Shown here in pieces: positions 44,779 to 58,189 of a stretch of DNA of 64,000 bases. The position numbers were made by a program, and so were the translations under genes. The notes under the pieces are model-generated. The model saw only the letters and a program-made list of their open reading frames with translations. It searched no databases and was not told the DNA's origin. The stretch covers positions 12,930,501-12,994,500 of the forward strand of contig OX327690.1 in NCBI GenBank assembly GCA_946807835.1, written 5' to 3'. Numbering within the stretch: the stretch's first letter is position 1; the number at the start of each line of letters is the position of its first letter. This DNA is from Ailanthus altissimus (lineage: Eukaryota > Streptophyta > Magnoliopsida > Sapindales > Simaroubaceae).

Positions 44779-47700
44779 TCAACCAGCTTCAGCTCCAAAT
44801 CTTTCTTCCAAGAATTCATCAAGTTGGCCCCAGTTAGGGATTGCAGAACTACTTGAATGATCCGAAGGCAAAGATCGAATGCATCCAAGAATGAGTTTAA
44901 TATCTCGATATAGCCTGATCCATGGAATCAAAAAATTACCATCAATATAAAGTTCTGAAACTAATTCTAACCCAGTATTAAGAGGTTCTTTACAAAGAAG
45001 AAGATGGTAGTACCTCTCCTTCGCTTGTGGAGTACTGATCTCGAAGCGAGAATATGACTCTGAAATTTGTGAATGGAAGATTATGACAACTTGCCTGCAG
45101 AAAAGTATTTCAAGGAACTAGCTCGTGAACCATGAAAAGTTATTTTACAGTTACTGCAAAACATGCAGTTCAGCAAAACAAGTCTATTGGTACACCACCT
45201 GAAAATTGCTTGAACATCAACCTCATGTAAAGTTCGAGATAAAATGCGTTGAAGGTAGCTCACTTCCTATAATAACCAAATTAGTGAAAGTTAATTACTG
45301 GAAAACAATAGCTTGTTAACAAAAAAATTGTGAGGAAAGAGGGTATTATGCAATCTAGTAAGTGATCAATCATTGCACTTACCTTTGTAAGGGATCGAGC
45401 AAAAATACTGGGTTGTGAATCAGTATCATCAGCTCTGTTCCAGGTCTCTACAATTTGTGGCAACCCACGCAGGTGAACCAACAGCCTCTCTCTCATTATT
45501 TGAACCAGCTTTGTGTGTATTTCATCTCGGTGAACCTTGTAATCCTGTACAGTGACAAGAAAGGAAAGATAAGTATATGGTCTACAGATTGTAAGCGAAA
45601 AATAAGCTGCCACTGTGAAAATCTAACTGACACAAGAATGTGTCTTTGTTACAAAAGGTAAAAGCACATGCACATCCAAGAAGAACATTACACCAGCTCA
45701 AAAAGTGGCATGCATGTGCACACCCAAAAAGAAGAGAAATCGAATAAAGGAAAAGAAGAAAAAGGGCAGTTCAACGATAAACATACCTGAGCTACTCGAT
45801 CAATTTCTGATAGCAACAAAGCCTTTCGTGTATCAGGTACTTTCAGAAAGAGAATTTGCCTGATTGCTTAGTCCGAAACAAAACAGACATTCATTTTTTG
45901 ACAGAGGAACTTAATAATTATAATCCAACCATGCACACATCAAAGAATAGGTAAATGCATACAAGCATACACTTTAACATTGTAGGACAAAGATACAGGA
46001 ATAACCAAAGAAAAATGCTAATAAGTCTCATCTTGCTTATAACAAAATTATCATGCAAAAATAATAAATAAAGTAAAATAAATAATTAATAAATAAAATT
46101 TTCTAAATGCATAGACTCTGAAAATATGTATCTGTAATCAGAAAGAAGAATGATTGCTGTAAAATTCACATTGTTTCCATGTCAACATTATACAAAGTTA
46201 AAAAATGAGACACATTTATAGGTTTACCTTTGTTTATTCAAAGCTGCTATACACTTTTCCATATTGTGCCTAAAAGCTATCTATCAAGTCAGTTTCAAAT
46301 AACATTCTTCCTACTTAAAGATGCCTCTACTTTTCCAAGCAAATCTATGCATTGACCCAAAGAGCTTCCTACAACTTACTTTACCTAAACATTTAAATGA
46401 GTCAGATACTAGATAAAGAAAGTAGACAAGAAGAAACTCACCTCACAAACTATTTTATTAACAAATAAAGTATAACAGCTAATCTATTAGGAATATTACA
46501 CTAAACGCATCATACAATATAATAGCAGTTTGCTAATTTATCATCACCTACCAGGCATAATAGCATAAGTGAAACTGATAACTTGACTTGCCAGGGCCAG
46601 GTGTTTAGCAGTAATGGACTTCAAACCAGACACCTGTAATTACAGGTAAAACCTAATTAAGACTGCAAAGTGATTTAACCTTCAAAATTTACTTCATGTA
46701 AAGAGCATGGTAAGTAACTAAAAACAAAAGATGGCTACTAGTAACTTTTGGACAAGCATATGTAACGTTTTTTTAAAGAAAAAATAAAATAAAAAAACTA
46801 CATAGAAATTTATATGCTGAAGAATGAATGATTCACATTGAAAATGGACAAAACATAAAAAGTAGAAGATAAAGACACTGGATTGGATGTCTGACACAAG
46901 ATAGTCTTTATGTACAACATTTGGATTGTCAAAAAGTTAATAGTTAATTAATTTTGTGGGCATCAGTTGGTTTAACTGATGAAACCTCTTGGGTTGGTAC
47001 AAGAGGTTTTGGGTTTGAACCCTCTCACAGCAGGGTGGGTGGGGTTTAGTTTATATTTGGTGTAATAAAAAACTGGAGGATCTAACCAAAAACTAAGAAT
47101 GCCAATACCATAGAGAAGCATAGTTCTAAAAACACCAATACCATAGAGAAGCATATTTGTGTTTTGAAAACACAGTAAAAACAAGTAGCAGGAAAATTTT
47201 CAATTATCAGTTCAAAGACTTCCAGGCTACACAAGAGATACCATAAAACTCAGTTCCAAGAGAGAACAGATTTCAGATCATAAATACATGCGATAACATG
47301 CAGGTTCCAGACTTTTCCAATTGCAGTATGTCTGAAAACTTGTGTATGAATTTCAGACCAAACATTACCTGCATGGCACCAGCACCAAGAACAAGTTGAC
47401 AAGTCCTGGTATTGAAAAATTTTAAAATCTCCACAGCGCGATGAACAACTTCAGAAGATAGTGCTGGCAAAAAATGATTCATATCAATGTACTCTGATAA
47501 CATCTTCAGCAATATTAAGCCACTGGAGAAACAACAAGAAAAGAAACTATCACATCAAAGTTGTTTACTGTAAAATTTTCTGTTTCACATAGTAATCATG
47601 AGAATATCAGAAATGAAACTAAAAGGTGAACAGGAAATCTCTATTCAGAAAATCAGTCAATGACAGGGCAAGAGAAGAACAAGTATCATATTACAAAGCA

Positions 47701-50700
47701 GACTTGATAAGTCAAAAGGGTTCCATATAAGAAATGTGCAAATGCCGACACAAAAACAACTTCCTAAAAAAAGAAATAAGAAAAGTGTGGCGAGGGGAGG
47801 GGTAGAAAAATAAAAGCAAAACAAGATAACTAACCAGTTTACCATGTGATAACCAACACCTCCATAGATAAGGGTTTGAGAAGTAGATCTTCCACGCTCC
47901 CTCATGTTACTATTGTTACTTTGGACAGGGGAAGATTCAGCATAGGCTTTATTTCTTTCATTTGCCTCGGCCAAAGATGGAGATTTCCCTTTGCCAGTAT
48001 TTTGTGCAGGTATTTCATTTGAATTAGTCTGCTCAATCTGCTTTACACCATGAGCGACATCATTGTTTGCAGTTGCTGCATCATAGTTTGTTGTCAAATT
48101 ACCTTGGACATCATCTGTACTCCCAGACATCTTTGCTTCAGAGCTACAAAGTGAAGTGACAATGGCCTGAAATTCATCAGGAACATCTACTTCCACCCAT
48201 GTTTCTTGGTCAAGAACTGCCTTAATTTTTGTCATCTACAATAACCAACAAAACATAAGCATAATAAAAATAAACACAGGTCCTATAAAAACTAAAGTCC
48301 CAAAAGAGAAAAATATAACTAAGAAGAAATTCAAACTAACTCGAGATTCATGCTGGAAGTCAACAAAGGCTTTGGCTTGTGACTGCAGAGTTCCCCGAAT
48401 GCTATATCCCAACCTTCCACCAATCTGTTCCATTAGGATAGAAGGGAATCATAACCACAAAGAGGCAACCTTGTCTCCTTCAAATCAAATGTAGGAAAAT
48501 GAAAGGATTATTACCTTCTCTGTCGCACTTATAAACTCTTGTGTGATGTTGTATATGCTCAAAAATTCCTGCAATCTCAACCTAGGATGTAGAAGTACAC
48601 GGACCCCGAGAAGCTTCGCCCATCTTCCATGAGCAGCATCACACGCGGCAAAAACAGCTTCTGTGTTTTCTCTCAATACATCTGCCCTGTCAAGGACATA
48701 TCATATCCACAGGTTTAACACAAGAATCAGTCAGAATCGAAACAAAATTCTGGGAATAAGAAATCAATCATAACTATATCAATGTTTAAAGTAGATTATA
48801 TGAGGGTTTGAGAAGAAGAATGAAGGACAGAGAAGTAAATCCAACATTCCTCTAGTGCAACAATACTTCAAATAGGTGCTGCAGATGCAATGTTACAGCA
48901 CAATGAGGAGCATCACAGCAATGAATCAGTGTCACTAGAAAGGGGCCAAACTAACAACCTGTTGCAGCACAGTATGGGTTTATACAATATATAGAGCAGT
49001 GACGGATACTTATTAAATGAGATAATGAGAGATGCAACATTCAAATGCAAAGTGTCCATACGAAAACAAAAAAAAAATGAAACTAGCTCACCCTCAGTAT
49101 ACTAAAATAATCACGAAGGAAAAAATTAATAGGAACTTCAGTTTCTTATAAGCCAAAAACTACAGTTCTTATGTTTCCAGTCCTCCAAGAATTAGTAGAC
49201 AGCTTCAATAAATAGAATATCAAAAAGTAATATTTTTAATGACCAAAATAGAAAATTATGTTGTGTGAAGGAACATGATATTGTTCATATTCATATCTGA
49301 AATTACCCAAACAATGAGAATAGACAAAGAGGAAATGAGCTCCAGATGAACACAAATCAAAAGAACAACATTACAGACATAATACAATGGGACAAGACTA
49401 AACCTGAAATTCTTGGACATATTTGCAGGACTTGTTGCATCATTCACTTTTCCTTGGAATGAAGGAACCTTCGCAGCACTTCTTAAAGGCGAATACAGCA
49501 GAAGTGAACTACCTTGACCAGGATTCTCTTGAGCTGTTTCTGCAGCTGCAGCTCTGATTGCAATTGCAGCAGCAACTGAATCAGCAGTGCAATGATCATC
49601 AAGGTTGCACATAATCCACTCAATAGCCTTTTTCGCTTCAGCAACACGCATTAAATGTGCCTGCATTCACTAAAAGAAAATAATTCATATTACATCTTCT
49701 TTAAATAATAATGAATCAGAGAAAGTAAGCGGGCATATTAGTCAGGAAAGGACCACGATTATGGCCATCCATTCATCTTAACTGAAGTTTAATAGAGTAA
49801 CAATAAAAAAAAGTCAGAAACTGTAAGAGACAGATATATTCCATGGCTTTCATTTCATATTTAATGCAGTCAAAACAATGTCTCCAAGTAGTTGCTTCCT
49901 TATCAGTTAAAAGTTGCATTCCAAAATATAAACATCCTGCCAACAAAGAAGCCTGTGCCCATGGTTTTGTGTTTATCGCATCTGCTTGTCAAATGACAAA
50001 GAATTTTGTATCTCGGAACTTAGGTAATGTAATTTTTAGATTTGTAGAACTGCTTTCTTTGGCACATTATACAGTCTGTCAGCCACAACTGCGTTGGAGC
50101 CAATCCTAGATACTGTTCCTCAAGCTTGAAGTTACAGCCACAGACCACAACCAACTTATCTTATCATGACTAAACAAATGTACATGGTTAATGCCTTCAT
50201 ATCATCTAGAAACTTCAAATGCTCAAGGCAAAACCAGATAGTAAAGTATACATTACCCGTACAATCATGAAGATAGCACCCAAAAGTTGAACAAAGCTTT
50301 CGGATGACAGGCTTCTCAACTTGCTTGCAAGCGATAAGCCCCCACCTAAGTTACCACATTAGTGTTAAAATTTGGAAGAAACGGAGAAGATAGTAACACA
50401 CGTAGGTAGAGACTGTGCCTATAGGAGGTGAATTTTGTGCGTGGAAAAACTATTATACGTTTAACTCCTTACCATCTGCATCCACAGCACGCTCTCCAGG
50501 TGAGAAATCTGTCTCTGAAGGTCGAACAACGAGAATGGGAAGTAGCTCTGCTACTGCAGTCTTAATAGCCGTTTTCATATCCGCAGTAAGTGTGTCACGA
50601 TATATCCTCAAAACAGAGGGCAGCTTAGCCTAAGTGCAAAAATTACTCTGTTAGATATTCACTTATAGTCTTATACTGAATGCTGGTGCTAATTCCACTA

Positions 50701-53686
50701 TGTCAAAGCAGAAATGATAACACTAAATTTCATGACTAATACCATTGGAAATGATAACATGCAAAATGGTCACAGAAGATTACTCACTGTTCTGAGCAAC
50801 CCAATGATGAGAGGGAGAAGACGATCACGAAAATTAGACGTCTCTTCATCATCAAATGTAACCTGATAAAAAAATAATCCAAGTAATCAGTTTAACCACA
50901 CAATCAAACTTACTCATGAAGGTCCTCTAATAACAGAAAAAACTTGATTAAATTTTTTTGAAACATTGGCATGTGAAAGTGATGCTCACGACAAATCTAT
51001 TCAGCTAAGAATGTCAGCCCAAATGCTGTAGATTTCTCCGATGTTACTTCAAATGTCTTAACTGACATATTGCCACTTTTTTAAAATATCCAAAATTGAA
51101 TGGCCTAATCTACCAGCCTATTGCTTGAACCCATTACAGTTTGTAGTGTAAAACAGACAAGTCGATGAGCTCTTCTCAGATAAACTTAGATAAAATTTCA
51201 GTCCTCGTACTTAAACAGCTTCCTTGACACATTACTGATGGATGAGTAATGCACCTAACTCAGGTGTGATTACTCCATTCATTCTTTCTGTTATCTTCAT
51301 TATCACTATCTAACCTTTCCTTAGCCTTATTTTATCTACTTGAGTTACCATAAGCTTTCATAAACCTAAAACTTAAAAGATCTCAGATCTACAGATCAGC
51401 CCAGAAAACTTAATTTCAAGTGTTAGTACTGAATTTGTGATGGCTAGTTCATGTGTGTTCTTGCAAGGAAAAGGTTTCCCTCATGTGATGGCTGAGAGTG
51501 GAAGGGCACTTCACAAAACTTTATTTATGCAGAAAGTTTCATTCCAAAACCATATTCTAATGTACCACCAACAAAAGTGCCCACTTATCTGAAAGGAATA
51601 GCTAATTTAATAGGAAGGAAATAACATGAAGTTGCTTCAGCTCATACGTCCTAATAATAAAGACATCTTGGCTTTGTTATAAGATTCTTGATTTAACAGA
51701 AGTAGCAGTTTGTATTCCCAACTAATATAGAAAAAGAAAGATAATATATTCCTTAAGCAGACTGAGCTCGCATTTTATCAAACTATAAAAAGTAAAACCA
51801 TGAAAACCTGAGCGTTCAATATCAACCAAATAACAGCTATAGTGAACTTACTTCATCATCTGTCCCATTCAAAGAAACGGATGCCCGTGCTTTTGCTTTC
51901 AATATTATAGCAAAATCTGTGTCCCCAGCTTCGTGTATTGCAGCATGCATAAACTCTGCTGAAAGAATGCTACAAAATAAATTTTGATAAGTGATTATAA
52001 AGTGTAGACCTACAATCAGCATAACTAACAAGAACGTTTGTTATTTATTTACGTAAGAGCAGGTAAAAAGGGTCTACACACTTTGCACATTTCAGAAAGC
52101 ACAGCTATGATGAAACACCAAAACAAGAGTGCAAAAAGTGTAACAAAGTTTAAGGAAAAGATGAAGACCATAGTCTATCATAGGTGGGCTAAACAAGAAT
52201 GCAATATAATAAAGATATCTGTATTTCATCACAATACAATAAATATAATCTCACAGTTGAAGGTCACCATATAACTTAAAGATGTACCTATTAATAGAAT
52301 CTATTGAAGCTCCTACATGATCCCGAAGATGACGAAAGCAATGTAGGCCGGTGAGCTCATCCCCATCCTAATGAATAGAAGTAATAAATTAAATCGAAAC
52401 TAGATAACATACAGCATTCAAAAATTTCAACAAAAAAAGGATAACAAGAACAAAGGATGCTTTAAATATAATAACATGCAAAATACAAGTTCTTTATGAT
52501 CAACTCAATATAACCTTCCCAACATACCAGCAAATGCTGCAAATCATCTGTGACATCCAAAGCTCCAGCACAATCTCCAGATGCAACAAGCTGTGAGACA
52601 GAAACATAAAATAACTAATTTTCCACTATAGACAAAATCACAACTAAATTTTTTCATTTTCTTAAACAAAAAGAAAAAAGGAACACAGAGAAACCGCAAC
52701 TAAAATATCTTATCAGAAGCTTTTTACCTATGTCCTAAACATATAGCATAGAAATCAAATATCAAACTAATAACAAGCTACTAATAAGAAACAAAACTCA
52801 AATGGTACTACTGAAATAATGTCACTATTAAAAACAAGAACAAAGGGTAAACAGAATAAAAAGAATATCTTACCAGTTTAAGGGTGGATAAAGCTTGGTT
52901 AACATCTAATATAAGCCTCAATTTCTGTTGAAGAGCCAACAAATTACTCCTCGTGCCATTCAATTCCTGAATCTGCTGTGCTGACTCCACCAAATCTTTA
53001 TCCAGAAGCCTAATCGTCTCCCTTAATTCCCGTATCCTACTACACCCCTCCACAATCTTCACATTCAAGTCCTGTAACTGCCCCTGAGCCTCGAAGAACG
53101 AATTCGACCGCAACGAAATCTCCTTCACCAAATGCAACTCCACGACGTCCAAGTACTGCGAGAGCTTCTCTTGCAAGACAATATTCTCGGTCACGTTCGA
53201 GAACGGGCACGCCGCGCGAAACGTGGCGCCATCCGATAGGGCGAAATCCTCTTTGAAATAAAGCGCGGGGACCTCGCGTAAGCACGCAACTAAAGCCTCT
53301 CCCTGGCCGCCAATGCTCTCCACACCGACGTTCTCTTTGCAGGCGTGGTTTCGGATATCTTCGAACCGGTGATACGAATCGGATATGGTGGATAAGTAGG
53401 ATTGGAAATCGGATCGGGTTAGTTCGGAGGAGAATTTCGGAGTTAACGGCACGAATTCGAGCGGGGTAACGGCGGAAGAGGAAGACCACCAACCGACCCA
53501 AGAGGCCTCGGTGCCGTAGACGCCGGATTTGCCGATGTTTGGGTTGTTGAGGATCGAGGAGAGGCTTTGGCTACTGGCATCGGAGATTGATTTCTTCAAA
53601 TACGACGTCGAGTTGGGGGTGGTAGTAGTAGTTGCGGTGGGAGAGTCGAATTGTGACCTTCCCGAATGGGAAGGCTGTGAATCCAT
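44779..53686 (-). CDS. VPS54: Vacuolar protein sorting-associated protein 54 (GARP complex subunit), 18 exons
   Basis: Subunit of the GARP tethering complex, which tethers endosome-derived vesicles at the trans-Golgi network. Exons, in order of translation: 53686-52874, 52590-52528, 52367-52288, 51969-51852, 50862-50788, 50629-50473, 50345-50257, 49660-49404, 48686-48515, 48424-48341, 48235-47835, 47522-47369, 46633-46552, 45866-45787, 45544-45383, 45266-45199, 45094-45014, 44914-44779. All introns are GT-AG. The exons sum to 3,072 nt, exactly 1,023 codons plus stop, close to Arabidopsis VPS54 (~1,030 aa as I recall). Diagnostic segments are SGVYGTEASWVGWWSSSS (near 60), ALYFKEDFALSDGATFR, LSQYLDVVELHLVKEI, a coiled-coil region at ~190-260, GVGYHMVNCGLILLKMLSEY and TCQLVLGAGAMQVSGLKSI (the conserved C-terminal Vps54 domain), and the C-terminal IPNWGQLDEFLEERF. 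Exon 11 encodes a variable Ser/Asn-rich linker. The start is the ATG in the MDSQPSHSGR context. Gene appears intact. Confidence 0.95.
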
Positions 53687-54239
53687 TTTCAAAATCTGTA
53701 AACCATGAAAGAATTGGGGAAATTTTACTTAATAAAAACCCTAGAATGAATTCAAGAGACGTGATCTGATATTCAAAGGAAACAAGACTCATTAACTTGT
53801 GAGATTGAGATCAATTGGATATTGCAGGATTAGATAAATCTACATGGGGAGAAAGAAAGTGATATTAATTGATATTTAACGTTTGGAATTTCTTTTTCTT
53901 TTTGATTTTTTTTTTTTGTCTTTTTCTTTTTCGGTAAATTGGATCAAGATCTCAGTATTCTCTCTCTTAACTAGATGATTGTGTTAATGGGATTTGGGTC
54001 TGGGAAGAGAGAGTGGAGACCGGTCACCGGAGAAAGAAGAGGAGAGAAACGCAATGGCCAGCGAATTAGCAAACCCGAGCGAGCAAGTGGGCCGAACTTT
54101 TTCTATTTGGGTCCCGCCATAATCCGACCGAACCGTTTTGCTTCTTTAGATGCTGTCGTTTTGGTTGAAATGTCATTTTCAAACGGGAGAGGACAAAAAT
54201 GTCATTATGCTTTCCTAAAACAACTTTTTTTTTAATAAG
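53687..54239 (-). promoter_or_regulatory. 5' UTR and promoter region of VPS54
   Basis: Upstream of the ATG. Contains a long T-rich tract (53890-53935), which is A-rich on the sense strand, and GA/CT-rich stretches. The plus-strand frame at 53975-54235 has no recognisable domain. No confident TATA box was found, as is common in housekeeping genes. Confidence 0.5.
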
Positions 54240-54570
54240 GGAATTTCAAGTCAAGATTAAGGGAGAACCGAACCAGTTTCGATTCGGTTCTGATCTGAAT
54301 CAAACCGAAACTAGAACTGGAACTAATCAATTAAAATCTATTCAAATTAAATTAAATTGAACCGGTTTAGTTTGGTTTAATTTTAATTTTTTATTATTTC
54401 TATTGTATTATTTTGTTTGAATTGAATTGAACTGAACTAAAATGAAATGAACCAAAACCAAATCGATTGGGTTTGAAAAAACTAAACCAAACCTACAAAA
54501 TTTAAATCGAATTGAAATTTTTGGTTTAGTTCGATTTGCCAGTTAACCGAACCGGCGTCCATCTTTAATT
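54240..54570. repeat. Degenerate AACCGAACC-type repeats
   Basis: Many variant copies of AACCGAAC/AACCGGTTTAGTTTGGTTTAA-like words on both strands between about 54265 and 54552. This is a simple-sequence-derived low-complexity tract often seen near plant genes. No coding content. The following 54571-54720 is AT-rich with TTATTATTATTA. Confidence 0.7.
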
Positions 54571-54751
54571 AAGATCTCTACTTCAATAAAAGAAAAATAT
54601 ATTGTAAGTCATGTATTTAAGTATAAACCATTTTTCAATTTTCAAAATAAATTTTTATTTTTATTATAAAAAATGGTGTTTAAAATTAGAAATATCATTA
54701 TTATTATTATTATTATTTGTTCCCACAGAAATTAACCTTTAGGCCTAAAGT

Positions 54752-54895
54752 CTCTAGGCCCAAAAGAAGTCAATCTCTAAGAGCATAGCCAGATGCTTTC
54801 ATATGGGACAACCTTCCTCAAAGCTCTAGGCCCAAAAGAAGTCAATCTCTAAGAGCATAGCCAGATGCTTTCATATGGGACAACCTTCCTCAAAG
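54752..54895 (+). repeat. Perfect 72-bp tandem duplication
   Basis: CTCTAGGCCCAAAAGAAG...CCTTCCTCAAAG occurs at 54752-54823 and again at 54824-54895 without visible differences. It lies at the left side of a Tat-like gypsy LTR region. Confidence 0.9.
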
Positions 54896-55860
54896 CCCAC
54901 TACTCTTTACAAGACAGTTCACTCCGAAGACAAGCCTATAGTAAATAGTGATCTGGCCAGGCTCTGGTAGAGATAGACAGCGAAAAACCTACTCAGATTC
55001 AAAGGACTTAATCGACAATTTGAAGCACCTACTCGGCAGGACATCCTAGAATACTGCCAAAACATACTTTATACAATAACCATATCGGTTCATCTTAGTG
55101 CTTGCATGATCAACGAAGAAACCAGGTCAAAACAAACACCAGGTCGGCTGTCTGCCAAACAGGCCAACTAGGGACATCCAGTAAAGTCACCAGAAGACCA
55201 ACTCTTTGAGAAGACCTCGGACCAAGACCGAGCCGAATAAGAAGAGACTATCAAAAAATCGACTCGAGCAGATCGAACTTAGTCTCACCCTTAACTAAAT
55301 CCGCTGATAATGACAGGCATAAAGATTATGTAAAGAATATGCTTAACGAATGTCAGAAAGATACTTAACGTGTAGCAAAAGTTGTTAGAAGAAGATTAAT
55401 AGAAGGACAGAAGCACAACAGAAGGAGGATACCCCAGAAAGTCCTTTAAAGATCAATACTATAAAAAAAAAAAAGAGATAAAAGCAAAGGATAATGCCTA
55501 AAAAATAGAATAACTAGACATATAGAGAAAAATGATCTTTTCCTTTATTCTTCAGTATTTTTGCTTAACTTTTTCACCAGTTTCCCACCATAAAGACCTT
55601 TTTTGACTTAAGCATTGAAGATTCTTCACCGGAACCTACCCCGGCAAGACAATCACAATAGCTTTGCTTGTGATTTGTAGGTTCTACCATAGCCGATGAG
55701 AAAGAGAAGACCTAGGCTTCCACAAGCAAACCCAACCATGACGAGTCCTAAAATGCTGATTCTCGCTAATAAATAAATATAAAAGCTTGTGGGCCCAAAT
55801 AACTATTTTTTTACAGTCAATAGTTTTTTACGCTGACTGTGGGGATCAGAACAAAAGCTT
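54896..55860 (+). mobile_element. Probable LTR and leader of a Tat-like gypsy element
   Basis: The stretch TTGACTTAAGCATTGAAG...CACCGGAACCTACCCCGGCAAGAC (about 55600-55650) matches the U5-type sequence known from Tat/Ogre LTRs, and CGCTGACTGTGGGGATCAGAAC (55833-55854) looks like the leader following it. LTR boundaries could not be set. The sequence precedes decayed gag and protease of the same element type. Confidence 0.5.
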
Positions 55861-58090
55861 TGTTTAAGAAGACGACATGTGGCTATAGCAGAACAATCAT
55901 CTACTAGCAGAAATCTCATCACCGGAGAACGAGGCCTAAACCTAAACAAGAATAGAGGCTACGAAAAAAAGGCCTCTTCATCAGTTAGAAAGCTTGCTGC
56001 TACTCGAAATCTAGGCAGAACTAAAGATCTTAAGAGAAGAACTGAGACAGTTCTTAACTGAGTTGATCAGAAGTAAAAGAATGGAAACGGGGAATGGCAG
56101 CAGAAAGGAATCTTAGATGGAAATTCGGGAGCAGACAGATCGAGGAAATAGGTCGGGGACCTTGCACGACTTGGTCGAAGGAACTAGGCCAAGTTAGGTA
56201 CCCTCTAAGAGAAATATGACATAGATGGGAGATTTCAAGCAGGCGACGAGGAAAGAGCCATCTATTGAACAATGGCAACACCAATAAGGCAATTTAGGTT
56301 TGGAAGACAAGGTCTGTGATTTTGAGGGAAAGCTGGAGAGCATCTTGGCAGAAAATGAGAAGAAAAATCAACCTTCTACGAAGAAGAAAAAGAGGGAGAG
56401 GAGATCGCCACTGATGAATGAGCTGAGAAACGCGGAGCTCCTGAGTGGGTTTCAACTTCTAAACTTATCCACTTACAGGGGAGTCACTGACCCCAACCAC
56501 AATGTCGATCAGATTACTGATCTGCTATCAATTGTGGGGCTGAGGCAGGACCAAATGTGCAGACTTTTTCATATAAACTTAGAGAGACCCATTCTACTCT
56601 GGTATAGAGACTTAAAGTACCACATTGTCGTCGTCTACCATGAACTAACTGAGAAGTTCGCACAACACTTCTAAGGTTCATGTAAGGTAGCTAAAGATCT
56701 GGGGTAACTAAAGCGGTTTAGGCAGGGTCGAGGTGAGAGCCTTAGGAATTTCATCTAGAGATTTCATAATGAAGTAATAGCCTTGGGAGCTTTTGACCAA
56801 CCCATCACCTTGGATGCCCTCAAGTTAGGGCTGAGGATGAACAGATTTTGATATTACCTGGCGAAAGCAGTGTTGCGAATTATGCAATAGTGTATAACAA
56901 GGTGCCAAAGTTTATGTCAATAGAAAAATGAGAAGAGGCCAAGAAATCCCTTAGCGAACTGCATAGAGAGCATGTTAGGCCTAAAGAAGATAACATATAC
57001 GGGGAAAAGAAAGGACCCTCACCCTCTCCTTAGAAATACCAAAGGTCGAATGAGGAATACCGATCTCTACAGAGGGGATATTTAACAAACCAGTGCAATG
57101 CGCCAAACAGTCAGGAATATTGGGGCAAATAATTGGCTAAAAAATTGAAGAGATAAAGGGCCAAACAGGTTTCATCCGAGCAACCCTCTTGGGCAGCCTC
57201 GAAGCTCAAGGGACTATGGTGAACACTTGATCAGAGAGAGAAGGGTAGCTCATGTTGAAAATTTTCTTCTCTTGACCGCACCACTTGAAGATATTTACGA
57301 AGCAATTCAGAATAGAGGTCTGCTGAATAGAAATTTCAAAAAGAATGGAGTAGAGCTGTAAGCAGATCCGAAGAAGTGGTGCGACATGCATAGAGGACCA
57401 GAATGTACCACAGGGTAATGCTCAGAATTGAGGAAACAAGTAGACGCACTGATAAAAAATGGGTACCTAGGAGAATTTCAAGCTGATAGATAGCTCTTCA
57501 AATTTGCCAACCAGCCCGGTAGGTCGAATCCAACCTTGTCGTAATTATTTTTGGCTAACGACATTGGTAGAAGATTCAAATAAGCAGCAGAAGAAATACT
57601 CTAGGTACTCGATGATGGTGCACCAAGTTATGTGCAACACTCATCTAGCCAAAAAACCTAGGTTGCAGCAGAAGGTACCAATCATGTTCATAGAGGAGGA
57701 TGCGCAGGGAGTCAATTACCCTTATGATGACGCACTTATAATAGAAGTGTTGGTGGTAGGTGAAAAGATAAACAGGGTATTCTTTGATCTGGGTAGCTCG
57801 GTCGACATAATCTTAAAGAAATCCTAGAGAAGCTGAAAATCAAGAACATGCACATAAAAGGAACCCAAATGCCGCTGCAGGTGTTCAAAAATAGTTGTGT
57901 GATGCCAGTTGAAGTAGTGGCTCTGCCCCTCACCATAGAACAGAGGCTATATGAGAAAATCATGATGACCAAGTTCGTAGTGGTCGATCAGCCTTTTCCA
58001 TATTTGTCCTCCTCGAGCAACCATTTGTGGTCGACCAACCCTTTCCCCGTAGAATCTTATATGGAAAAGGGCTGATCGACCATCATGAAC
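55861..58090 (+). pseudogene. Decayed Tat-like gypsy gag and protease
   Basis: The gag core at 56300-56674 has LSTYRGVTDPNHNVDQ and LRQDQMCRLFHINLERPILLWYRDL...ELTEKFAQHF, the Tat/Ogre gag pattern (PYDGxxDP...FPxxLxxxAxxWY). After a stop it continues with RQGRGESLRNFI and FHNEVIALG. The protease part at 57504-57836 has NYPYDDALIIEVLVVGEKINRVFFDLGSSVDII, with an active-site DLGSS where DxGSS is usual. RT and integrase are absent. Many stops and frameshifts. Confidence 0.75.
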
Positions 58091-58189
58091 TTGGTCATCA
58101 CAATTTTCTCGTATGGCCTCTAAACTATAGTCATTACTAGCCAAAATGACCTGTTTAAGTCACAGTCTAGTACCACAGTGCCTAATAAG

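Noticed and set aside
47657..48433. Minus-strand frames that read into introns of VPS54
   Set aside because: Only 47835-48235 and 48341-48424 are exonic; the hydrophobic tails are intron sequence beyond GT donors, not membrane segments.
53040..53501. 153-aa minus-strand frame within VPS54 exon 1
   Set aside because: It overlaps the VPS54 first exon in another frame, has no domain, and is explained by the locally higher GC content.
53975..54235. Possible small gene divergent from VPS54
   Set aside because: No recognisable domain, no downstream support; its basic composition fits chance in the VPS54 upstream region.
54240..54570. Coding region or binding-site array in the AACCGAACC tract
   Set aside because: The words are degenerate and on both strands with frequent stops; it looks like a common low-complexity plant repeat.
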